Shown one piece after another: positions 41,885-50,420 of a stretch of 64,000 nt of DNA. Each line of letters begins with the position of its first letter. Position 1 is the stretch's first letter. Location: the NCBI GenBank assembly GCA_014656495.1, contig BNCN01000001.1, forward strand, positions 248,001 to 312,000, read 5' to 3'. The notes under the pieces were generated by a model that was given only the letters and a program-made list of their open reading frames with translations, was not told the origin of the DNA and made no database searches. The translations under genes were made by a program, and so were the position numbers. Origin of the DNA: Comamonas sp. KCTC 72670 (GTDB lineage: Bacteria; Myxococcota; Myxococcia; Myxococcales; Myxococcaceae).

Positions 41885-44493
41885 ACCGGCACCTCCCGCA
41901 GCGGCGGCGTGGGCGTGACAGCGGCGCGCTCGCGTGAGGCGGACAGCCACCACACCGTGAAGAGCACGGTGGCCAGGCTGGTGGCGGGCATGGCCACCGC
42001 GGCGCGCAGCGGCGTCATCCACCCCGCGAGGCATACGGAGACGGCCACCCCGTTGTAGCCAAGGGCCAGCGCCAGCAGCCGCCGCACGACGCGCCGCAGG
42101 CGCACCGAGAGCCGCAGGGCCTCGCGGATGGAGCCCAGCCCTTCCCCCAGCAGGAAGAAGTCGCTCTTGCCCGGCATCACCGGACGGTCGATGGCGGGCG
42201 TCCCCGCGCAGAGCGCCCGCTCGAAGGCGAGGCTGTCGTTGACGCCGTCGCCCAGGTACAGCGTGTCCGCCGCGTCCAGCTTCGCGACGGCCTCGGCCTT
42301 GTCCTCGGGGCGCTGACCGCTCAGGGTGTGCTCGGCGGGGATGCCCAGCGCGGTGGCCATCGCATCCACACGGCCCGAGTGGTCCCCGGAGATGAGCCAC
42401 ACCTCGCGGCCCTCGGCCTGGAGCGCCTGGACCTCGCGGCGCGCGTCGGGGCGCACCGACTCCCGGAGCTGGAAGAAAGCCACCGGCACACCGTCCCGCG
42501 TGAGCACGGGCCCCGCCGCGAGCCCCGCACCGGAGAGGAGGACCGCCATGCGCGCCGTGGGATTCGGGGACCGGCCTCCCGCGCGAAGCGGCCCGGGCGC
42601 CACCACGTCTGCGCCAGCGGGCGATGCCGTGTCCCCGGCGTCCACGCTGGCGGCGCTGCCCTCCTTCATGGGCACGTCCGCCGCGAACGTCCGGGTCGGC
42701 ACATCGGAACGTGGCGCCGCCGGCCGAGGCTCGGTGGCCCAGGCCGAGCGGCCCAGCCGCCACCGGACAACTCCGTGCATCAGCTCCAACCCCTGCCCCG
42801 CGTGCTCCGCCACCCGCGCCTCTGGATTGAAGCGCGCGCCTTCACGCGCCAACGCGGCCGCGAGGCAACGGCTCGCGGGGTGGTTGCTGCGCGACACCAG
42901 GTCGAAGGCGATGTCCCGCGTTGCGGGCGTCAGCCCCACCACGGCAGCGCGGTCCACCAACTCCAGCCGCCCCAGCGTCAGCGTCCCTGTCTTGTCGAAG
43001 AGCACCTTGCGCACGCGCGGCAGCCGGTCCAGCAGGTCCGTGCTCCGGATGAAGAAGCCGCCCCGGCGCAGGCGCGCCTGGACCAGCTCGTAGGCCAGCG
43101 GCGTGGCGATGCCGATGGCGCACGGGCACGTCACCACCAGCAGCGCCACCGCCACCTCCAGCGCCTTGTCCGGCCCGGCGGGCCACCACAGCGCGAGCCC
43201 CAACGCGGAGACGAAGAGCACCGTGACGACCCACCGGCGCGACACGCGGTCCCAGAAGCGCGTGTGCAGCGCGGGGCCGCCCGCTTCCATCGGCGCCCGG
43301 CGGAGCAGCGCCACCAGCGGCGAGTCGGTGAAGGCCTGCTTCGCCTGGACACGCACGGCCACGCGCCCGGCGTTGAACGCCCCCGCGGGCAACGCCTCGC
43401 CCTGCCCCACCGCGCGCTCGCCGGGCTCGCCCGTCATCCAATCCGTGGTCACGCGGGCGCCCGCGTCGAGCAACACCGCGTCCACGGGGACCAGGTCCCC
43501 CGACGCGATGACGAGCACGTCCCCCTCCGCCACCTCGGCGGCGCGCACGGTGGCGAGCCGCGTGCCCTCCTCCCTGCGAACGAAGAGCCCCTCCGCGCCG
43601 TCGTCGTCCAGCAGGAAGCGGCGGTTGCGCTCCAACACGCGCTGCTGGAGCCACCGCCCAACCAGCATCAACGTGACGAAGGTGTTGAGCGTGTCGAAGT
43701 ACGCCAGGTCACCCCGCCCGCCTCGCGCCTGCGCCAGCGACATGCCGAACACCAGCAGGATGCCCAGCGCGATGGGCAGGTCCAGGTGCAGCACGCCGCG
43801 CCGCAAGCCCTGGAGCGCGGAGCGGAAGAAGGGCCAGCCGCCCACCACCACCACGGCGGTCGACAGCCACAGGCTCAGCCGCGTGAAGAGGCGGAAGACA
43901 TCGCCATCCTCCGGCGTGAGCCCCACGTAGAAGCTCACCGAGAACAGCATCACGTTCATCGACAGCGCGGCGCAGATGCCCAGACGGATGGGCAGGTCCA
44001 GGCTCGTGCGCTCCGGGCGCTTGCGGCTGGGGCCGAAGCGGTAGCCAAAGCCCTCCACGCCGCGCAGGAACTCCGCCACGTCGAAGGCACCGCGCCGCCA
44101 CTGCATCCGCAGCTTGCCCAGCGCCGGGTCCACCGCCAGGCCCGCCCCTCCCGGCTGCCGGCGGAACAGCTCGTTCATCAGCCACACACACGCGGCGCAG
44201 TGGATGCCCTGCACATCCAGCTCGAGCGCGCACAGGGGGCCCGGAAGCGACTCGGCGCGGCGGAGGAGCGGCTCCAGCCACGCGAACGCGCGTTCCTTGC
44301 GCGGCTCGGGCGCGGGGGCCGTCTTTCCTTGCGCGAGCTGGTAGTAGCGCGTGAGTCCCTGCTCCACGAGCAGGCCATGCACGGCTTCGCACCCCACGCA
44401 GCAGAAGCCGCGCGTCGCGCTCCCGGGAGGAACGGGGCTGCCGCAGTGGAGACAGGCGGCCGGAGCAGGCTCCGATGGGATGGGGGCAGGCAT
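41881..44493 (-). CDS. ccoI: Copper-type P1B ATPase CcoI (FixI)
   Basis: This 870-residue protein begins with a Cys-rich segment (Cys14, 17, 31, 32, 35) and a heavy-metal domain with GIHCAAC (Cys99, Cys102). The membrane metal-site motif CPC is at 456-458 (TCPCAIG), and the phosphorylation site DKTGT starts at Asp500. The usual TGEP region and the GDGVND motif follow. The protein is longer than most CcoI because of an Ala/Asp/Gly-rich insertion of about 65 residues after the ATP-binding region. CcoI exports copper into the periplasm for the CuB centre. It starts the cco gene series. Confidence 0.93.
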   Translation of the reverse strand: MPAPIPSEPAPAACLHCGSPVPPGSATRGFCCVGCEAVHGLLVEQGLTRYYQLAQGKTAPAPEPRKERAFAWLEPLLRRAESLPGPLCALELDVQGIHCAACVWLMNELFRRQPGGAGLAVDPALGKLRMQWRRGAFDVAEFLRGVEGFGYRFGPSRKRPERTSLDLPIRLGICAALSMNVMLFSVSFYVGLTPEDGDVFRLFTRLSLWLSTAVVVVGGWPFFRSALQGLRRGVLHLDLPIALGILLVFGMSLAQARGGRGDLAYFDTLNTFVTLMLVGRWLQQRVLERNRRFLLDDDGAEGLFVRREEGTRLATVRAAEVAEGDVLVIASGDLVPVDAVLLDAGARVTTDWMTGEPGERAVGQGEALPAGAFNAGRVAVRVQAKQAFTDSPLVALLRRAPMEAGGPALHTRFWDRVSRRWVVTVLFVSALGLALWWPAGPDKALEVAVALLVVTCPCAIGIATPLAYELVQARLRRGGFFIRSTDLLDRLPRVRKVLFDKTGTLTLGRLELVDRAAVVGLTPATRDIAFDLVSRSNHPASRCLAAALAREGARFNPEARVAEHAGQGLELMHGVVRWRLGRSAWATEPRPAAPRSDVPTRTFAADVPMKEGSAASVDAGDTASPAGADVVAPGPLRAGGRSPNPTARMAVLLSGAGLAAGPVLTRDGVPVAFFQLRESVRPDARREVQALQAEGREVWLISGDHSGRVDAMATALGIPAEHTLSGQRPEDKAEAVAKLDAADTLYLGDGVNDSLAFERALCAGTPAIDRPVMPGKSDFFLLGEGLGSIREALRLSVRLRRVVRRLLALALGYNGVAVSVCLAGWMTPLRAAVAMPATSLATVLFTVWWLSASRERAAVTPTPPLREVPV

Positions 44494-44542
44494 TCACGGT
44501 GTCACCTTGCGAACGGCATGCCTGTTGCGATGCACCGTGCGC

Positions 44543-45256
44543 ATGTCGCTCGAACCCGCCGCGCTCACCGCCCTGCTTCGCACCACCGAACCCAGCGTCG
44601 TCGCCGGCGCGCTGGGCGCCTTCGTGGTGGGGCTCACGGGGAGCGTGCACTGCCTCCTCATGTGCGGACCGCTGGCCTGCGCGGGCCTGCCCGCCATCCC
44701 CGGACCGGAGCGGCGCAAGGCCGTCTTCGCCTACCAGGGAGCTCGCCTGGGCGCCTATGCCCTCGTGGGCGGCGCGCTGGGCCTGCTGGGCGGAGGCGTC
44801 ACGCAGGCGCTGGCGGTGTCCACGCGCCCCTACCTTCCCTGGCTGATGGCGGTGGCCCTCGTCGCCTCCGCGCTGGAGCTGGGAAAGCGCCTGCGGCCGC
44901 TGCCGGGCCTGGCGAACCTCGCGCGGCACGTGACGCGCTGGGGCGCAAAGTTTTCGTGGGCGGGCCGCGCGAGCGCAATGGGTGCGGTCACCCCGCTGCT
45001 CCCTTGCGGCCTGCTCTACGGCGTCTTCGCGGTGGCGCTGGCGAGCGGGTCGTTCGGGGGCGGCGCGCGGGTGCTCGCCGCGTTCGCGCTCGGCGGCCTG
45101 CCCGCCTTGCTGGGGGCGCAGCTCCAGGCTGCGCTGTGGAAGCACCGCCCGAAGTGGATGACCCTGCTGCTCCAACGGGCGGTGCCCCTGGCGGCGGCGG
45201 CGGTGCTCGTCTACCGCGCCGTGGGTAACACCGGAGGCACGCCGAGCTGCCACTGA
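44543..45256 (+). CDS. TauE/SafE-like (DsbD-type) membrane protein, cbb3-linked
   Basis: This 237-residue protein has six predicted helices with Gly-rich segments. It contains SVHCLLMCGPLACAGL near the N-terminus and TPLLPCGLLYGVFAVAL later; Cys pairs of this form are typical of the sulfite exporter TauE/SafE and DsbD-like membrane families often found beside cco genes. It may move metal or electrons for cytochrome maturation. The gene is divergent from ccoI with only 49 bases between the starts, so they may share regulatory sequence. The start at ATG 44543 gives a natural N-terminus. The exact role is inferred. Confidence 0.82.
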   Translation: MSLEPAALTALLRTTEPSVVAGALGAFVVGLTGSVHCLLMCGPLACAGLPAIPGPERRKAVFAYQGARLGAYALVGGALGLLGGGVTQALAVSTRPYLPWLMAVALVASALELGKRLRPLPGLANLARHVTRWGAKFSWAGRASAMGAVTPLLPCGLLYGVFAVALASGSFGGGARVLAAFALGGLPALLGAQLQAALWKHRPKWMTLLLQRAVPLAAAAVLVYRAVGNTGGTPSCH

Positions 45257-45416
45257 GGCCCCAGGCGAACGCAGGTGGCCGTCGGGGGCCAGTGGGTTCC
45301 GGGACCGGCCCACCTGTCATCCCCTTTCTTCCCGACGGCGTCATCCCCAGATTGGGACGGAGGAGTGAGCGAGGCACTGGGCCCACCGGCTGGGCGGGGA
45401 GACACACGCGGCCATC

Positions 45417-46721
45417 ATGAAGCTCCGGCTCACACGCTTCGCAGAGCGGCTCGGCACGAGCTACTGGGTCGTCCCCGCGCTCTGCGTGGTCGCCGCCATG
45501 GGACTGTCCCAGTTCGCCCAGGCGCTGGACGCTCGCCTGACGCACCACGAGAATGACTGGTACCTCTTCCAAGGAGGCCCCGAGGGCGCGCGCTCCGTGC
45601 TGTCAGCCGTGGCGTCCTCGATGCTGACGTTCGCGGGCCTCGTCTTCTCCGTCACCATCCTGGTGCTTCAACAGGCCAGCAACCAGTACTCTCCGCGCAT
45701 CCTCCGCACGTTCCTGAGGGACCGGAAGAGCCAGGTCGCCCTGGGCATCTTCACGGGCACCTTCGTCTATGCCCTGCTGGGGCTGCGCACCGTCCGGGGC
45801 ACGTCGGAGCATCTGGGAATCACGAGCAACGTCCCGTCGCTCTCCGTCTGGCTCGCCGTGATGCTCGCGTTGCTCTGCGTGGGGGCCTTCATCTTCTACA
45901 TCCACCACGTGGCCCAATCCATCCGGGCCGTGGTCATCCTCTCCCGCATCCACGACGAGACGTGCGAGACGCTGGAGCGCATGTATCCGGAGGGCGTCGG
46001 CCTCGACGCGGCGGACGAGGGCCATGCGGGGGGGCCCCAGGGGGCGCCCTCACTCGTGCTCCCGCATGAGGGCGGCTCCGGCGTGCTCATCACCGTGGAC
46101 GAGGACCAGCTGATGACCCACGCGCGGCGCGCGGGCGTCACGCTCGCCGTGGTGCCGATGGTGGGCGACTTCGTGCCCCACGGGAGCGCGCTCTTCGAGG
46201 TCTGGGGCGACGCGGGCGAACTCGACGTCAAGGCCGTCCTGGGCGCGGTCGAGTTTGGCCGTGAACGCACGCTCCAGCAGGACACCGCCTTTGGCTTCCG
46301 ACAGCTCGTCGACGTGGCCGAGCGCGCCCTCTCCGCTGGAATCAACGACCCGTCCACGGCCGTCCAGGCCATCGACCCACTTCATGACCTGCTGCGCCGG
46401 CTGGTCCTCCGGCGCTTCCCGAGCCCGCACCGGCTGGACGAGCACGGCGCGCTGCGGCTCGTCTGCCCGCGCCCCGGCTTCGACGACTACGTGCGGCTGT
46501 CCCTGGATGAGATTCGCGAATACGGCGAGGGCTCCATCCAGGTGGCCCGCCGCCTGCGATTCCTGCTGGAGGACCTGCTGCGGGTGGCGCCGGACTTCCG
46601 ACGCGGGGAGCTGCTTCGCCAGCGTGCCCTGCTCGACGCCAACGTCTCCCGAGGCTTCGAGGATGACAGGGTCGCGGCGGAGGCCCGGCGCGAAGGGCCC
46701 CAGGGCCACGGGCCGCACTGA
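45417..46721 (+). CDS. DUF2254 membrane protein
   Basis: The 434-residue protein has four predicted membrane helices: about 18-38, 64-86 (VASSMLTFAGLVFSVTILVL), 106-124 and 145-165 (VWLAVMLALLCVGAFIFYIHH). A cytoplasmic C-terminal domain follows with QDTAFGFRQLVDVAERALS and INDPSTAVQAIDPL, the characteristic signature of DUF2254. Members are conserved inner-membrane proteins of unknown function. The C-terminal half has no obvious catalytic motif. It is convergent with the potassium-regulatory trkA gene and stands alone on its strand. The family call is secure. Confidence 0.9.
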   Translation: MKLRLTRFAERLGTSYWVVPALCVVAAMGLSQFAQALDARLTHHENDWYLFQGGPEGARSVLSAVASSMLTFAGLVFSVTILVLQQASNQYSPRILRTFLRDRKSQVALGIFTGTFVYALLGLRTVRGTSEHLGITSNVPSLSVWLAVMLALLCVGAFIFYIHHVAQSIRAVVILSRIHDETCETLERMYPEGVGLDAADEGHAGGPQGAPSLVLPHEGGSGVLITVDEDQLMTHARRAGVTLAVVPMVGDFVPHGSALFEVWGDAGELDVKAVLGAVEFGRERTLQQDTAFGFRQLVDVAERALSAGINDPSTAVQAIDPLHDLLRRLVLRRFPSPHRLDEHGALRLVCPRPGFDDYVRLSLDEIREYGEGSIQVARRLRFLLEDLLRVAPDFRRGELLRQRALLDANVSRGFEDDRVAAEARREGPQGHGPH

Positions 46722-46735
46722 GCCGGGCCGAGGCG

Positions 46736-47392
46736 TCAGCGCAGCGCGGCCACCGCCTCGAGCGCCGAGGGCTCGCCCGCGACCAGCAGCGCGTCTGACG
46801 GGGTGAGCAGCCGGTCCGGGTCCGGCACGGGGAGCATGCGGTCCTGGAGCACGTCATGCACGGCGACGACGTGCACGCGGTAGCGCTGCGGCAGGGCGAG
46901 CACGCGCAGGCTCTTTCCATACCAGGCCTCCGGCACCGGCATCTCCTGGAGGCCGAACTCCGGGCCCAACTGCACGTACTGCAGGAGCCGCCCGCTGGTG
47001 ATGCGGCTGGCCAGTCCCAAGGCGCTCTCCCGCTCCGGGAAGATGCTCTCGGCTGCGCCCAGCGCGTTCGCGATGCGGGCGTGGTCGTCCGAGCGGACCT
47101 TCACGTAGATGTCCTGGATGCCGGTGTCCCGCAGCGCGAGCAGCGCGAGGATGCTGGCCGAGAGGTCCTCGCCGGTGGAGACGATGGCCGCGTCCGCGCC
47201 GCGCGCCCCCACTTCCTCCAGGACCTGACGCTGGGTGGCGTCTCCCACCATGGCCTTGGACACGCGAGAGCCCAGGGCGTCCACCACCGCCGGCCGCGGG
47301 TCGATGGCGATGACGTCATGCCCCTGCTCGTGCAGCCGCGCCGCGATGACGGCACCGAAGTTTCCCAGCCCTACCACGATGATGCGCTTCAT
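46736..47392 (-). CDS. TrkA/KtrA-type potassium uptake regulatory protein
   Basis: This 218-residue cytoplasmic protein has a Rossmann TrkA-N domain (residues 1-120: IIVVGLGNFGAVIAARL, then VIAIDPRPAVVDAL and GDATQRQVLEEVG) and a TrkA-C domain at the end (SDALLVAG). The single TrkA-N/TrkA-C unit is the KtrA form, which binds NAD(H) or ATP/ADP as a ring and gates the channel protein. It lies nine bases downstream of the trkH-type gene, forming the KtrAB-type pair. The GAGGAG ribosome binding site sits over the end of that gene. Confidence 0.92.
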   Translation of the reverse strand: MKRIIVVGLGNFGAVIAARLHEQGHDVIAIDPRPAVVDALGSRVSKAMVGDATQRQVLEEVGARGADAAIVSTGEDLSASILALLALRDTGIQDIYVKVRSDDHARIANALGAAESIFPERESALGLASRITSGRLLQYVQLGPEFGLQEMPVPEAWYGKSLRVLALPQRYRVHVVAVHDVLQDRMLPVPDPDRLLTPSDALLVAGEPSALEAVAALR

Positions 47393-47401
47393 CCATGCTC
47401 C

Positions 47402-48847
47402 TCAACCAACGATGAGGTCTTCTTGCGCGGGGCGCACATGCCGCAGGTGCGTCCGGGCGCGCAGGCTGAGGGCCGCGAAGAAGGACAGGGGCCCCAGCCT
47501 TCCCACGAACATCAACCCGATGACTTGCAGCTTGCCCGCCACGCTCAAGGAGGGCGACACGTCCATGGTCAACCCCACCGTGCAGAAGGCGCTGACCACC
47601 TCGAAGAACACGGGCAGGAAGCTGGCGCGGGCGGCCTGCACCGACTGCGCGCCCTGGCCCTCCGTGAAGCTGAGGAGGAAGACGGCGGCGGTCATGACGC
47701 TAAAGGCAATGAGGGCCAGCGACACGGTGCGCTCGATGGTGCCCTCCGGGATGGCACGGCCGTGCAGCTCGGCGTGGCGGCGCCCTCGGATGCGTGTGAA
47801 TGCGAGCGCGGCCAGCACCGCCAGTGTCGTCGTCTTCAAGCCGCCCGAGGTGGAGCCAGGGCTGCCGCCCACGACCATCAGCAGGATGGTGAGAAAGCCG
47901 CTCGCGTTGCTCAGCTCGGAGTAGCTCACGCTGCTGAAGCCCGCCGTGCGCGCCGTGGCGGACAAGAACCAGGCGTTGACCACCCGGTCCACATACCCCA
48001 GGGGCGCCAGCGTCCCCCGCCACTCGAAGAGCGCGAAGAGCAAGGTGCCCCCCACCAGGAGGACGCCGGTGACGAGCAACGCCGCGAAGGTGTGCACGCT
48101 CATCCGCCGCGAGCGCTGGCCCCGGTTGCGCCACCAGCGCAGCGTCTCCTCGCTGGACAGGTAGCCCAGGCTCCCCAGGATGATGAGGCCGGAGATGACC
48201 AGGAGCGTGAGCGGCGCCCGGTTGAAGCCCACCATCGAATCACTGAACGTGGAGAAGCCTGCGTTGCAGAAGGCGCTGACCGCATGGAAGGCGGCGTGCC
48301 AGGCAGCCTCCTTCCAGCCGAAGCGTGGCAGCCACAGCAGCCACAGCACCAGCGCCCCCAGCGCCTCCACGGCCAGGGTGAAGCGCGCGACCCGCAGCGT
48401 CAGGGACAGCACGTTCTCCCGGTGCGTGTAGTCAATGGGCGCGCCGACGATGACCTCGCTGCGAAGCGACAGCCTCCGGCCCAGCGCGCCGATGACGAGC
48501 GTGGTGAGGGTGACGAGCCCCAGCCCCCCCAACTGGACGAAGAGGAGCAGCCACAGGTGCCCCCAGCGGGTGAAGGCCGTCGCCGTGTCCACGACGGAGA
48601 GGCCCGTCACGCACACCGCGCTGGTCATGGTGAAGAGCGCGTCGAGGAAGCCCAGGCGCGGTCCCGTGTACAGGGCCGGGAGCCACAGCAACCCCGCCGT
48701 CCCCACCGCGATGAGGACCGCGAAGGAGAGCGCCAGCAGCATTGGCGGGGAGATGGAGAACCAGCGCAGCCAGAGCCAATGGAAGGGGGAGCGGAGAAAT
48801 GAGTCCACGGAGCAACGCGGACCATGCTCCAGGTCGAGCCTTTCCAC
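47402..48847 (-). CDS. TrkH/KtrB-type potassium transporter
   Basis: This 481-residue membrane protein (GTG start 48847) has about ten helices and repeated pore loops of the TrkH/KtrB family: TSAVCVTGLSVVDT, SAFCNAGFSTF, ARTAGFSSVSYS and SAFCTVGLTMD. The Gly in each pore loop forms the selectivity filter for potassium. The neighbouring gene encodes its regulatory ring protein, and the two stops and starts are nine bases apart. Together they import potassium across the inner membrane, probably with sodium or proton coupling. The start is uncertain by a few codons because several hydrophobic alternatives exist. Confidence 0.92.
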   Translation of the reverse strand: MERLDLEHGPRCSVDSFLRSPFHWLWLRWFSISPPMLLALSFAVLIAVGTAGLLWLPALYTGPRLGFLDALFTMTSAVCVTGLSVVDTATAFTRWGHLWLLLFVQLGGLGLVTLTTLVIGALGRRLSLRSEVIVGAPIDYTHRENVLSLTLRVARFTLAVEALGALVLWLLWLPRFGWKEAAWHAAFHAVSAFCNAGFSTFSDSMVGFNRAPLTLLVISGLIILGSLGYLSSEETLRWWRNRGQRSRRMSVHTFAALLVTGVLLVGGTLLFALFEWRGTLAPLGYVDRVVNAWFLSATARTAGFSSVSYSELSNASGFLTILLMVVGGSPGSTSGGLKTTTLAVLAALAFTRIRGRRHAELHGRAIPEGTIERTVSLALIAFSVMTAAVFLLSFTEGQGAQSVQAARASFLPVFFEVVSAFCTVGLTMDVSPSLSVAGKLQVIGLMFVGRLGPLSFFAALSLRARTHLRHVRPAQEDLIVG

Positions 48848-48889
48848 CAGTTTCCCACGCGCCTCCCCGGACGGGCGGCGAGGCCCACC

Positions 48890-49531
48890 TCACCCGCCGC
48901 GCCGCTTCGAGGCGCGGCGTCCACCCGAGGGCGCCGGCTCCTTCGGCAGGTGCCGCAAGCCCATCCATCCGAGCGCCGCGACGTGGCTCGCGACATGGTC
49001 GATGGAGAAGGAGCGCCCGTCCTCCGCCCACCACTGGCCCACCTGCGTCACCATGCCCACCAGCGCGTTCGCGTAGATGGGCGCGACCTTGGGGTTGTAG
49101 CCGGCATCCTCGAACTCGGCCTTGAAGATGTCAGAGACTCGCAGCGCCAGGTCGTCGATGACGCGCGTCAGCCCCCGCCGTCCGGCCGCCAGCGGTGAAT
49201 CGCGCGTCATCACCGCGAAGCCCGCGGGCTCCTCCTTGGCGTACGTCATGAAGGCCAGCACCGCCCGCTCGAACCGCTCGCGAGGCGTGCCCGTGGCGAT
49301 GCTCTCCGACACGCGCGTCACCAGGTCATCCATCTCCCGGTCCACGATGGCCGCGTAGAGCCCCTCCTTCGCGCCGAAGTGCTCATAGACGATGGGCTTC
49401 GACACCCCCGCCTTCTGGGCCACCTCCTCGATGGACGTCGCCTCGTAGCCCTTCGAGGCGAACACGCCCCGCCCGACCCCCATCAACTGGATGCGCCGAT
49501 CGGCACCCGACAGCCGCTTCTTCGTCGCCAC
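48890..49531 (-). CDS. TetR family transcriptional regulator
   Basis: I choose GTG 49531, which has GGAGGT five bases upstream, giving 213 residues. The helix-turn-helix lies in the first 60 residues (IQLMGVGRGVFASKGYEATSIEEVAQKAGVSKPIVYEHFG); only 20-residue parts need be compared. The C-terminal helical domain (residues 70-200) is for ligand and dimer contacts and matches no specific TetR class. Just upstream of the start lie three tandem 15-base units with TACC/GGTA half-sites, a likely operator array. It may control itself and the divergent hemolysin III-like gene. Confidence 0.88.
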   Translation of the reverse strand: MATKKRLSGADRRIQLMGVGRGVFASKGYEATSIEEVAQKAGVSKPIVYEHFGAKEGLYAAIVDREMDDLVTRVSESIATGTPRERFERAVLAFMTYAKEEPAGFAVMTRDSPLAAGRRGLTRVIDDLALRVSDIFKAEFEDAGYNPKVAPIYANALVGMVTQVGQWWAEDGRSFSIDHVASHVAALGWMGLRHLPKEPAPSGGRRASKRRGG

Positions 49532-49544
49532 GTTGACCTCCAAC

Positions 49545-49599
49545 CTACCCAACGGTAACTTACCCAACCGGAACCTACCAACTGGTAACCCACCGGTGG
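49545..49599. promoter_or_regulatory. Tandem 15-base TetR-type operator array
   Basis: Three consecutive 15-base units (starting at 49545, 49560 and 49575) share the form [CT]TACC-N4-GGTAAC with small changes, each having TACC and GGTA half-sites. The middle unit carries GGAA in place of GGTA. A fourth partial unit at 49590 begins with the perfect palindrome CCACCGGTGG in the same 15-base phase. The array lies 14-68 bases before the TetR start and about 90 bases before the hemolysin III-like gene. Confidence 0.65.
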
Positions 49600-49684
49600 A
49601 GCTGGAGCCTGACATGTACCCCGCATCTCGCCGAGCCGTCTTGCACGACGCAGCCGCGCACCCCCTCCTCGTCACCTCCGAAAC

Positions 49685-50350
49685 GTGGGACCGCGCTTGA
49701 GCATCCAGGTTCCAGAGAAGCCGAAGCTGCGAGGAGTCCTCCACCAGTTCGCCGCCACGGGGGCGCTGGGCGCGGGCCTGGTGCTCGTCTCGATGGCACC
49801 GACGGACCGGGCCGCGGCCGCCGCGGCGGTGTTCGCGGTCAGCCTGGTGGTGTTGTTCTCGGTCAGCGCGACCTACCACCGGGTGAACTGGTCCACGCGC
49901 GGGCGGACGTGGATGCGGCGCATGGACCACGCGTCCATCTTCATCCTCATCGCGGGCACCTATACGCCCGTCGCGCTGCTCGGAATCGCGGGGGCCACGG
50001 GTGACCGGCTGCTGCTCCTCATCTGGGCGGGCGCGCTCGCCGGCGTCCTTCAGTCGCTGTTCTGGATTCAAGCGCCCAAGGTGGTGACGGCGGCGCTGGC
50101 CGTCGCCGTCGGCTGGACGCTGGTTCCGTATTTCGAGGAAGCGCGGCAAGCCCTCACGGGCAACCAGTTGACGCTCATCCTCGCGGGTGGCGTCGCCTAC
50201 ACGGCGGGCGCCGTCGCGTATGCCCTGAAGCGGCCGAACCTCAAGCCCGGTGTCTTCGGCTACCACGAGGTGTTCCATGCGCTGACGCTGGTCGGCGCCG
50301 CGCTCCACTTCACGGTCGTCCTGCGGCTCGTCCGCGCCGCGACGGTGTAG
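49685..50350 (+). CDS. Hemolysin III family (PAQR-like) membrane protein
   Basis: The 221-residue protein has seven predicted helices. It matches the hemolysin III/PAQR family: a conserved opening region, FSVSATYHRVNW with a metal-type His, RMDHASIFILIAGTYTPVALL with Asp and His, and FHALTLVGAALHFTVVL at the end. These His and Asp residues are typical zinc-site ligands in the family. GTG 49685 or TTG 49697 could be the start; neither has a strong ribosome binding site. It may be controlled by the divergent TetR regulator through the 15-base repeats. Haemolytic activity is not implied. Confidence 0.85.
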   Translation: MGPRLSIQVPEKPKLRGVLHQFAATGALGAGLVLVSMAPTDRAAAAAAVFAVSLVVLFSVSATYHRVNWSTRGRTWMRRMDHASIFILIAGTYTPVALLGIAGATGDRLLLLIWAGALAGVLQSLFWIQAPKVVTAALAVAVGWTLVPYFEEARQALTGNQLTLILAGGVAYTAGAVAYALKRPNLKPGVFGYHEVFHALTLVGAALHFTVVLRLVRAATV

Positions 50351-50386
50351 GCGAGCGAGCGCTGGGCACTGCCCTGCAGGTCCCTT

Positions 50387-50420
50387 GACTAGAATCTGGT
50401 TCTAGAATCAGATTCTAGTC
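50387..50420. promoter_or_regulatory. Perfect 12-bp inverted repeat operator before TetR start codon
   Basis: GACTAGAATCTG (50387-50398) and CAGATTCTAGTC (50409-50420) are exact reverse complements around a 10-base centre GTTCTAGAAT, which itself holds TTCTAGAA. The right arm ends on the base before the ATG of the TetR gene, leaving no room for a ribosome binding site. It is best read as an autoregulatory operator. Confidence 0.8.

Noticed and set aside
42328-45228. A 966-codon open frame on the plus strand across ccoI
   Set aside because: It is antisense to a clear P-type ATPase and runs on into another frame of the TauE/SafE-like gene; no domain is visible.
49545-49599. CRISPR-like repeat
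   Set aside because: The 15-base units are contiguous without spacers and sit beside a TetR gene, so an operator array is the better reading.
50385-50413. A -35/-10 promoter within the TetR palindrome (TTGACT and TAGAAT)
   Set aside because: The spacing between these two hexamers is only 12 bases, too short for a standard promoter; other choices fit poorly.
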